Source: Marisa cornuarietis (lineage: Eukaryota > Mollusca > Gastropoda > Architaenioglossa > Ampullariidae). From it: a stretch of 64,000 nt of DNA. Both the position numbers and the translations under genes were made by a program. The DNA lies in contig SMMW01000555.1 in NCBI GenBank assembly GCA_004794655.1, positions 3,565,001-3,629,000 on the forward strand, read 5' to 3'. Under the pieces are notes generated by a model. That model was not told where the DNA came from, ran no database searches, and saw nothing but the letters and a program-made list of their open reading frames with translations. This document shows, one piece after another, positions 25,355 to 37,300 of the stretch. Within the stretch, counting starts at the first letter, position 1; every line of letters begins with the position of its first letter.

Positions 25355-28300
25355 TCATTAAATACTCATTAGTCTTATGCCGATCATGGTCTTTCCTCTA
25401 GTGAAAATACACACATGGAGTATTGCTAGATGGCTGGTGTTTATTTCAGCCACAAGATAGTGGTATACCGGCTCATCTGGGTTAACTGAGTGTGAGGCGA
25501 AAGGAATGCTTGCAATGCAAGGGTTGGGGTAATGTGGGCATGAGTGTGTGAGTGAATGTTTAATATTTTACAAAGACTGGAAAGTGAGACAAAACTGTGC
25601 ATTGCAGTGCTGCGGAAACTTCTGGTTCATGGGTTTCGAGATCCACAAAACACTGAAGATGCCATGAAGTTTGTTGCAGGCCTGTTCACACAGCTAGATG
25701 CACTCCTTGACTGCAGTAAGTATTCAGGATTTATGCTGATTACATAGTTACAATATTTGCTTGACTTCTATAGATATTTTGTAGCATATGTCGTCACCTT
25801 TAGAGTAATTATAAATTTGGCAAAATGACAATATCTGGCGTTAATATTTTGGAATTTGATTTTTATTTAACATTATGGATGCCCACCACCCCTTTCTTTC
25901 ATGTGCACATATTTGTTTAAAATACATAGTTCCTCTCTTCATGCATTGCTGTGTGACTTTGTACAGTTAATGATATAAAATTAGAGCAACCAGTTATATA
26001 GCTAACAAGTCCTATGGTCTCATGGTGACGGACAGGGAATTGTGAGTGGTTTACTGTCTTTAGTACATGATGAAGGCCGAGCCCAACCCTCTGCGCCTGC
26101 CAAAATTTACCTTCCTGATAAATCAGGTTCACCTCTGCTGGGGGAAGGAGGATAATGTTCCAGTCACAGGCCTGGGCAAGCCTCAAACAGTGACCCACTC
26201 TAAAGTCACTAAACCACGAGGCTTTAGCAAATTACCCTGCTAGCAGTGTACAAATCTGATTTTGAACATTAAGAATTGAATTTTAATTATGGTGCCTCTT
26301 AATTATGCTATGTTTTACCTTTGTTACAGGGAGAAGCATGTGGGGAAACCACCAAATGCTAGAGAGGTGTGAGCGAGTCATCACCACCATGACAAAAGTG
26401 GTATGTGTTGTGTAACGTTTCACAGCTCAAACACCATTTTATTGTATTATTTGTTCATAAGCATAGGTAGAACAGTGGCACGTTCTTGGGAAGCCATGTG
26501 ACTGTATGATGCAAACCACAAAATTGCATCATGCCATGACACAATAGGGGCATTCCAGACTCATTTTGTAAACAAGATTTAATCTGAATTTCCACATGGC
26601 GGGGTGTAATGTCAGCCATCACAGTCAGTCCAGGTGGGGATCTATGCCGACTACACAATAAAGAGAAATTGATGTGGTCAGTCGGCATGGAATCCACGAA
26701 GTGATAGGGTCGCTAGGTGATCACCCTAGTTACCGAGTAGCTTAGCATTCCATTGGTCTAAACTGGGGTAAGGCAGAGTTAAAGTGGTCTGCTTAACGTT
26801 TCCCTGGCATTCAGTGGAGATCTCTCAGTCGAGACAGCGCCAGTGGGAGAATTGTAACGGATGCTGACAACCTTTCTACCGAAGGGTAGAAGCTGAATCA
26901 TTGCCTATACTTAGGGCCAAGCATAGGCAAGCTAGACTTTGGCATTCAGTGGAGATCTATCAGACAAGACAAACCTACACGGGGTCAGTGAAGGATTTGT
27001 AACGGGCAAGTCGTTGAAGAGAACTGAGTGACATGGAGACACCAGACGTTCACTGCAATCCTTCAGGGACTCTACTTCTGAGAGAGACCCAGCGGGAATC
27101 TGCATGAGACTACAGACCTCTACAGTGGTAACTATGGACACTGAAACACTCCTGCCCAATGGCAGTGCTGAATTTACATAGACTAGGGATTGTCTATTGT
27201 GAGGCTGTTCTGCAAAGCTGTGATCTACTGTTGTGTTACTCATAGAACTTAATGTTCTAGTTCGTCAGTAGGATGGACTTCTTCTGTGCTATCATACACC
27301 TGCTTTGGATATAATTCGCCGGTCATCAGTCCAGGTGAACTTGTATGCGGTCACTTCAGCTGCCTTGGATATAACTTGCCGATCATCAGTTTGGGTGGAC
27401 TTCTATGCCAGATAAGTGAACTCCTGTGTATTGGACATTAACTCATCTGACCGTTCGTGCAGGATTACGTGACCACCAAATAGAAGAAAGCAGATAGGTG
27501 ACATTGCCAGGGAGACCTAACCTTCTATCAGTTATTGGATGGTTCTCTGTTTCTTTTACCATTTCATTTCTTCCTTTCTTTTAAAACATTAAATGTTGGA
27601 ATCATTGGCCGGGCCTTTTTGTGTGAAGAAGAAGAGTGCCGCGGGCGTAGCTACATGTAGATGTACATTCACGCTCGCAAACATTGATAAGTGCACTCTT
27701 CACCCAAAACGTTATATGTTGAGCCATTGTCAGCATCAGTTTCAAGCAACCTTTAAATGTTTAGTTAGACAAATTAAATCAACAGCAGTCAATTTTTGTC
27801 CTAGTATTGAAATAATAAAATTAGTCACTGGCTTTTTCTTTTTAGCTATTTCTTTTTTTCTTAACATATTTTAATAAATTAAGTAATGTGAATCGCAGCA
27901 TCATGTAGAAATTGTAAGGTAAAGTATCATTTTCTTGTCAACCTCTGTTAAGGAATCTTTAGAAGTATTTGGATGTAGTTTGGAATTCTCAGCCTCTTAG
28001 GGCACTTCTAAGGAAATTTCTAAAATAAGCACCATAAATCTCATGTTTTCCAGAGACTGACTTTCTTGCATATGTGTAGGTGTGTGATTCGTTGTAAAGC
28101 TTGCTCATAAGGCTAGGGTATGGTGCCATATAAGTTTATGATTATTAATTGTAGATTAATGAGCAGTTCTTTCATTTCAACCATGTAATGGTAAAATGAA
28201 AGAATTTCAATTAAGTTTCAAAGATTTAAGTTTTGTATCAGCATTGTAATGATATAATTATATCAACATTGTAGTGAAATAATATTAATTTTGGATTCAT

Positions 28301-31300
28301 AAACTGTTGGTTAAAACTAAAGTCTTTGAAACTGAAATTTTGTGTACCAGTATTACCTGAGAGACTATACAAGTTATTTCAAATGATAGAGCAGTTAATC
28401 ATCCTCCGCTTCTTTGGTTGCAGCTTCTTGATTTGCTGGAAATGCATCCTATCTCATACGTTCGCTTCATTCAGACCACTCTTCAGTTTGTGTTGACATA
28501 CAACTTCACAACCAAAGGTACTTCATGTGTAGTTTTTATGTACGCAACATCAAGGAAACCTGCAGCACTAGAATGTTAGTGCTTTTGTGTCAGTGCTGTC
28601 TGAAAGTTTATTGACAGGTCTAAATTGCTACTTTGCTGTCATGAAACTCGTAAACTTCACATCCCCTTAATAATACATTTTTGGAAAATAGTAGACAGTA
28701 GCTGTGATCATGTGGACTCTCCCTTTTAATCATATGCATTTTTAAGGAAAAGATCTTTGAATGAAGTTGTTTATTGTGCAGGCTTAAAAGCAACAAAAAA
28801 ATAAAGAAGTGGTATGCAATGCAGTGGTGACTTGTCTGAATTTTTCAGGGCTGCTGTATGAGCGTTTCACAGTGAACTGTTTTAACCTGATGAAGGGCAT
28901 TTTGTTCAGCGATGTTTACAAGCCAAGAAAAAACAACAAAGGTATTGTAAGCTTATTTCTTCTTCATACTTTACTAGATGACACAACTAGATGGAGACCT
29001 CACACTAGCTTTAATTCCAGCTGCCCACTCCCTATTGGTTAGGGATGACCAGTGAACTGAGAGAACTCAAAATCAACTCACCCTACCCCAAGTCTCACCC
29101 ACCATCCTTCCTGCATGGCTAGTGAGTATAGAGTAGACCTATTTGCAACTTCTTGTCTCCAGTTTGTGGGGGCAGGGGGTGCTATCTGAAATGTCTCCAA
29201 CAAATGTGGCAGGCTTCTGGGGGAAAACTCTGACATTCATCACAGATAAGGGCCACAGAGCTATGCTCTCTTATACCTTCCGCCATTGGGCTCTGAGATG
29301 TAGGTGCCAATAGAGATCTCTCTGACCTCCTTTGTCCCAGTCCCAACCTGTAGGCTGCTCAGTGTTTCCTTAGTGGAACCTCAAATGGGTCTTCACTTTC
29401 CTGAACTCACCTGCCTTGAGTCTTTATGTTGAGCTTCTATCATAGAAGACCTGCATCTTCATTGCAGTTGCTTTAGTAGGTTGAGTTTCAGAGATTCACG
29501 CCCTGTCCTCTGACCTGACATGTCTGCAGTTTCAGGGTAATGGCTCAGTCTCCTCCTCACCTACCCAGGTTTTTTGGCCAACGTAGGTTACCCTTGCTCA
29601 GTCCTCAAGAGGTTACTTTTAATCCATTTCCGAGGAGGTTACTGAAGCCAAGCAGGAAGGTATAGGTAGAGTGGTGGGTATTAGTAATTGTGTGTTTTCT
29701 CAGTCAATTGGTCATCCCTGATCAATCGGGACTGGACAGCTAAAATTTAGGTAGCTAGAGGTTGAAGTCTCCACATAGTCATGTCATCTGGTAAGATTTT
29801 ACTACCAAAAATGGTATATTTAGTATGTAACAACAGTGGAAAGAGAAATGGCACTTATTGTTATCCCAGGTTTTAAGATTACAATTATATTTGTGTTGTG
29901 ATCAGTTTATCTTATCAAATTTTGTGGGTATTACAGAGATTGTACTTCTGTCTTTAACTGTGCTGATGTCATCAAATACTGTAGTTCTGTAACTTTGAGA
30001 AACAAGATGGAGATGTTATGATTTGACACTGTAAATGTTGAGAGCAAAACGTAATCATTTGAAATTGTGAATGTTGCAGAGGACTGTAGCCCAGTGACCA
30101 TGGAGGCCAGCAAGATTTTAAGGGATTTTTTCATTTTTGATACTCTGTCGGAAGTGTGTCGGCGCTTGGTATCCCAGTATTTTCTCCTGTCCACAGATGA
30201 CCTTACAAGCTGGGAGGCTGACCCTGAGGGCTTCTGTATGTAGATGTATTAGCTTTATATGAGCTCTGTTGTGTGTTTGGGTATGCAAGCATTTCAGCAA
30301 TCAGGCATAAATACAGTTTATGCAGTTTTTCAAGTCACATTTGCATTGTCATCTTTTCATATTGTGCAGCTGATTTCTTTTTGTATGCTAGGGTTTGTTG
30401 AGTTGTCAGCATCTTTGATGTTAATGTTAATATTTAGGTTTGTTTTCACCATGATCAGCAGCATATCATCTATACAGCTAACTATGCTGGAAATGTTTTC
30501 ATTATTTGATATTGTTCTTCACTCAGGCCAAGAAGAGGGGGGAGACTCCTATCGTTATTCACTGAGAGTGAGTGTCATCTAATCACCATTAACTGAATTT
30601 TTCTTTGTCCTCAGTCTTTTTCTTTTGGAAATCTAGACACAAATGCTTTTAGATGCCTAGTCCAGGTGTTTTATATTTTAAATGATCTGAACCAGACAAT
30701 TTGAAATGGCTTTCTGGGAATAGGAGAGAGGCAAGTATGGGAAAGGAGTTTAGTAACTGTTTACTGTCATGTTTCTTTTTCTGTTGTTCAGTGCCTATAT
30801 ACATATATATAAATATCTTGGTTAACATGGCATAAGTGCTGACTAAAATATATTTTGCTTTGGATGTTTACGCTGACCTTTCTTTTCCAGCCATGTACAG
30901 AGACACTGTTTCTGACGATCTTCAAGGAGTTCCGCCTGTCCTTGACACCAGTATTACTGGGGCTTGTGCAGGCCAACCAAGGTCCATGTGACCCAGATGA
31001 TATGGAAGCTGTTTTGAAAAAGGATGCAGGTTGGTTATTTTTACTTTAGTGACTGAAGCAGGTATGAGAATGAGACCTCCTGTGATTCATTTTTACCTGG
31101 GGGTTTGCCTACATTTAGCTTTTTTAAAAAATTGTCCAAATGTAGTTTTTTTCACTTTGTGTATGTGTGCTTGTGTATATATATATATAAACTAACAAGA
31201 AAAGCTGCTGCTTGTAAGTTGGTCTTAAGTGTGTTTTATAGCTCTAAGAGAGAGGTTTGTTTTGTTTGTTTAGTCTACAACGCCGTTGGTCTGGCTTCAT

Positions 31301-34300
31301 TTGACCTGTTTGATGAAATTGACTATGACTCTTGGTTCACTTCGCACTTGTTACGGGAATTGCAAATCAAACATCCAAGGTAAGTAGTTAAGTGCCACCA
31401 AATTGTGATACAAATGTCCATCACAGACTAGGAGACAAGCAAATTTAGGTGTAGCATTGAAAATGAGGCTGATTCAAGTATTAGGCTTCAGTTCTCACGA
31501 TGAATTATGTTTTTTCATATAGAGCATGAAGAATGCTTTCTCATTATAACCTGAAATGTTACTGTCAAGGCATATGTTTTTGTTCCTTTTCTAATATTCT
31601 CCTCTGCAACCCCATATGACTGATTTTTTTTATTCATGAATGCATACAGCTATCGGGTGATCAGGAAAAGGGTGGTGTGGCTGATGGGCCAGTGGGTGGG
31701 AGTGAAAATGTCAGTCAGCCTCCGTCCAGCTCTGTATGAGGCAATCTTGTCCTTATTGCACAAGGATGAGGATTTGGCAGTGCGACTGGAGGCGGCACAC
31801 ACTCTAAAGACTGATATCCTTTTGTTGTGTTTTGCATTTTCTTTGGGGGGGGTGACATATAGCACATATTTTTCAAACTTTCACTTAGGGTGGGAGCTGT
31901 TATTAAATATAAAAAATGTTTAAGAAATCTTTTATTTTAAAAACGAAATAAGGAATCTTGACGAGAAAGAATGTTGGGAGTGTGTGGTTGCAGGGGTGTG
32001 GATGTAAGGAGTATGAACAAACCAATGTGAGAATAAAAAGGAAACATGTAAATTATTTTTTGCATTTGATGCATTGCTTCTTAACAACCATACCAGTTGA
32101 TGATTTTGAATTCAGCACAGAGCAGCTTCTTCCTGTAAGTATTTCTGAAACTGTCTCCATTGATTATGATAGGACTGAACCTTCCAGATAATTTATGAAG
32201 CATTAAAAGTCAAAGTGTGAGCAGGACAAAATAAGAAATATGCATATATTTTTAGGTTTTGTAATAGTTTACTGGTTAAGCAGATAATTTCAAGAAAGTG
32301 TAGCAGAGGGCACCACTTAAGAAGTGGATTTGAGTTTGATTTTTTTTTTTCATTTTATTTGCAGTATATGGACACACTCTTCTCTTTACTGTTTAACCTG
32401 CTGAAAGAGGTTCGAGAATGTGACACAAAGGTAAGGTTGTTATTTAAGAGAACTAATTTAAAGAAGCACAATATTGACTGCTGAATAATGTGTCAGATTG
32501 TGATTTAGTGATTTAGCACGTCACATAGGTGAAATAAGAGGGTTTGCAGTGTGATGAAAGTGTCAAGAAGTTCAAATGTTCATCTGTGAAGACCTTTTGC
32601 AGCTATTTCAGCTACCAGCTAATCAGTGCAATCAAAACACTGTCACTATTTAAATCTTCCCTTCAGTCACAGTATCACCATATTTATAAATAGTCATTTA
32701 CAATCAACCTTAGAACAATTTCTAGACCATTTGCTGTATGCATAGATTTTAAAACAAAATTATATGCATTGTCTTCTGTATCTGTTTTGTCCCAAGATGC
32801 ATGTCCTTCATGTCTTGTCATTTGTGATCGAGCGTGTTGGGTCGGGCATCCGGCCGTACACAGCAGCCCTGGTGCAATACTTGCCTATGCTGTGGCAGGA
32901 GTCCACGGAACACAACATGTTGCGGTGTGCCATTCTGACAACACTGATACACCTTGTACAGGTAGACTTTGTTTATTTTATACTCTTTAAATCTGGGTCT
33001 GTTTCTCCTTTGATGTTACCTGATGACATGATCATACGACGTATTTCAGTTGCTTTCTAACCATTGGAAGTGGACTTTTTAGCATATACCTGGCATGTTA
33101 TGGTGCGTTGTTGTTCAGGTGAGCAAAAGCTTTCAGAAAGAAGGTGGCAGCAAAGCCAGTATGCCAATATTTTTTCAATCAACTTTTTACAACTAATTAC
33201 TTGGGGAAGTCAGTAAGATATTAATGTCTTGTCGTCTGTCATTCGTTCTCTGACCCTCACAGAGACACCATGCTACATGTCCATGTTTTGTGCATGCACT
33301 TAGCCCTTCAAAAAAAAAAGAATTTCACTCCCCAAAATTGTATTTTTAAAAACATTTTTCCGCATCTTGTTTGTAATAGATTAGATATGCATATCATAAT
33401 ATCTCAGGCTGCTCAAGTATTTTGCATCATTAGATGGTTGGCACAAGATATTCTACCTGCTGCATGTTGCCTGTTTACACTGCTTCTATTTGTCATGACA
33501 ACTCTGTGTCCATAAACATGCTGTGTGTGCTTGCACCTGTGAGTATATGCATGCACACACATACTTAACTGGCAGGCATGTGTGATGGTGGGATGTTGGA
33601 GGAGGGCAAATGGGTGTGTGTGCTTAAACGTGTATGTAGGGAAGGTGAGAGAAATGATTATGCATGGGAAGATTATGCTTGTAAGTTCTTCAGCCACATT
33701 CTTTGCTTCTGTCTTAAACCTGAACAAACTCATGCTGAAAGTGTGCAGTGCACTGCAAGACTGTCATTGGTAAGCAGCTGCGTTTGAACCTTTGTGCAGG
33801 GGTATGGCCCAGAGTCAACACAACTGTACGACTTCATCCTGCCTGTAATCGATATCAGCACAGACGTCAAGCAAGACCAGCATGTGTACCTGCTGGAGGA
33901 TGGATTGGAACTCTGGCACACCACGCTTCTCAATGCTCCAGCCTCATCCCCAGACCTCCTCAAACTTTTTAACAACATGCCTCCCTTACTGGGTAATGTC
34001 AGCTTTTGACACGGCATGTTTCCTTGTGCTTCTTGTAAATAACTTATTTGTAGATTGAAAAACAAGGTATCAGAGAAAAAGGTTGGAGCACCCACAGAGT
34101 ACAGCAAAACATATGGCAGTACAGTGACAGAAAGAATGCACTACTTTATTCATCCTTGAGGAAACTATACACCACCAGAATTCGTCATTACAGTACTCTG
34201 TCGGTCATACCTTCACTTAACTCACTGGAGTCGTGCCCCTTCGTCACAGGCCGTTCTCTCTGGACGCATGAATTTTTTCATTTTCAAAAATTGTAAAAAT

Positions 34301-37300
34301 ATAACCATGTAGGATATAGCTATGGATTTTGATTTGATAGATAGATAAATATTAGTAGAATTCACACGTTTTTACCTGAATTCGCATGAAGCTCGACTAT
34401 TTTTACAGTTAGATATCCGGGAGGGTAAGTAAACGGTATCCCATAAAAAGTTTTTGGAGTAGACTACCACAAGAAACTAGGTCCTATGATTACAAATATG
34501 GCCCCCAACCCAGTTTATATGTCAGAAACACACGTGGAATGATCATGTGCAACAAGCACGTCAGTTTAGTCGTCATACAGCTTCTTGAAATAAAGCTCGA
34601 GTGCCTTTTGCACTGAAAAGCGTTCTTTGAATCGCCATTTTCGAAAGGCAGTGACTAGGTCTAGAAAATTCTAAATTTCTTCGAAGAAACAATCGAGTAA
34701 ATAATGCCAAGGAAAGTAACTCTAGATAAATGATTCCTTAAGCGATTTCCGCAGTTAGCTCCCTTTTTTACCTATAGAAATCAAAGACAAAATATATAAC
34801 CCCCTCCATAACACGTCTTATGAAGCGACTTCAGCGCTCACGTGGGCTCTATGGAGCGACTCCTATGAGTTAACACATCCACATAAAATATGCACCTCCC
34901 TCCACCCCACGCCCACCCTCACACAGTATTAATATTCTGTATAACACAAACTCATAGGTTAATCTCATAAGTACAGAAGTCTGCTGTGGAAAAAAAAGCA
35001 TGGATGTTCCTCAAATGCAAGAAAGTGGAGTATAGAGAGTGTTTTCGATTGAGCATAATGCACCTGACTATGGTGACCAGTCTCTGCTTCCCTGATCTCA
35101 TTTACCAGCTCAAGACTTTGACTCACAATAGAGCTGGCTTTCTTCATTTAATTAGTGTCTGTAATGATGCTTGTAATTTAAATTTAATCAGGAAAGTTAA
35201 GATGTAGGTTAACGGGGAACACATTACTTGGTGACTTTTTGGTACAGTGTGTTTTGACTGTTTTATTGTGTAGATATTGATCAGACATGTTAAGAATAGT
35301 GAAATAGAACAGTTTTGTATGAATGCAACCATTGGTTGCCATGGAAACAATCCAAAATGGCCTCCAAACAAAGTTTCAAAATTAAATGGCATAACCATGT
35401 TATATAATACAGATCTGTTTGCTGCTATTGTTTGCTTCGTGCAATCCCCTGTAAATCTATATGGTGGCATGACAATTTTCTTATAACTTATTTTTTATGA
35501 ATTTTTCTAACCTTTTACATAAGTTACAATTAAAACATCATAACTTAGTGTTTAGTTATCCTAGCAAATTTCCTCATGTAATTTTGAAGAACTATGTATA
35601 AACAAACAGCCTGCAAATTTTCTTACCTCTGTCTTTAAGCTGGAATTGAAAAAAGGTGAAACTGTTGAAAAGAAATAAAGGTAGTCTTTGTAGAAAAGTG
35701 GGTAGTGTTAGGAAAAAAATGGGAAAACTAAAAGTGTGATTGCACATTATAGTCAAGTTTGCTTTCTTTTCTTTAGATAGGGAAAATTTAGCAGTTTTTG
35801 ATGTTGGAATCTATGACTTATTTTATGGCTTTACTTTTGATGTACTCAAAGTCCATCTCTTTAAAATGGTAAAATAAAATCTAGCAAGGTAAATTACTTA
35901 GTAACAATATCAATGAAATAAAGTATTTTACAAGATGTTTTGAACTATAGTAAGGTAAAGCACAGAAGAAGTGTTATAGATTCAGAGTATATAATGATCT
36001 CCAAACTATAATTTTTGTCAAAATACACTACCATACCCTCCTTTAACTCATCCTGCATAGCTTAATTAAAGGGCTACATTTCCCAAAACTATAGTTTTTT
36101 TTAACTTTAAAACAAAACAAAAAAAATTGTAATAGCACCTCACTAAAACTACATTTCATTGGTAAGTTAAGCATAAAGATTCTGTTCTTACCTTAATGTT
36201 TTTACTTAAGTTTTAATTACAATTAAACCTTAGTCTTGAAGTATATCTCATTTTCAAAAAAGGTTGTAATAATGAGAGCCGTAATTTTGTTATTCTTACC
36301 ACATTAATTCCAACCTCATTTTGGCAAACCTAAATCCTCTATATCCACTGCCCTTTAGTAAATAACATTTGCACAAAACTTTATACACGTATCAGTTTAT
36401 CAAATAGGTCGGCATCATATAAAAGAACATAAACAGCAAGTGCTTTACAATTAACCACTAAAATAAAAGTTAAGTTATTCGAGAAAATGCCATGCCTTTT
36501 TAGTCAAGCAATGCAGTTTGCTGTTTTTGCAGTGATTTTGGATCTGTTCATACATCATGTGAGAATTACAATTTTTAGACTTAATATTTAGACCTAGGTG
36601 TTTCTAGCGAGAACTAGTGGTTCCAAAAGTAAGGTAGGGTATTAAAAACTTTGCTTTCTTATGGTGGTAACTTGTATACCAGGCTATCAATGCCAAGCAT
36701 TGACTATGTCCAGTGCTAAAAACAACAAGGCTGTGCCTCATTAAAATGAATGCATGATCATTTAGTATCATTTTCATTCTTAGACTATTATAGAAGAGTT
36801 TTAATTGTTATCTTGGCCAGTAACTAGGAATATCAGAAGCATTTTCACCTGCACTCACCCTTTAACAAATGTACATTTTAATGGAAGCAAGTGTATCATG
36901 ATTCAGTTTTCTCATGTTTTAAAAAAAATTCTGATAAACTTCAAGTGTTAGTTGCCATGTATCGAACTCAAAATGTCAGAGTAAAGAGGTTGCTCTAAAA
37001 TATGAAAAGGTTTGTTTCCAGAACTGGGAACAGAGAACCTTCGCTTGTGTCTCAAGATCATGCAAAGCTACATTCTCCTGGGATCCAGAGACTTCATGCA
37101 GGTCTGTAGTTTATAATGCTATTGAATTTATAGATCCTTTTTTTTTTAAAAAAAATCATGTGAGAGATTTGCCTTACCTGTCTTCATTACATGGTGTGTT
37201 CCTGTGGCAGAGTATTTTAAATTAAGTAGAAATAAACACATAATTTAAATAAAGTAAGTAGGAAAAAACACATAAACTGCAGAGGTTGCATCTCTCTGTA

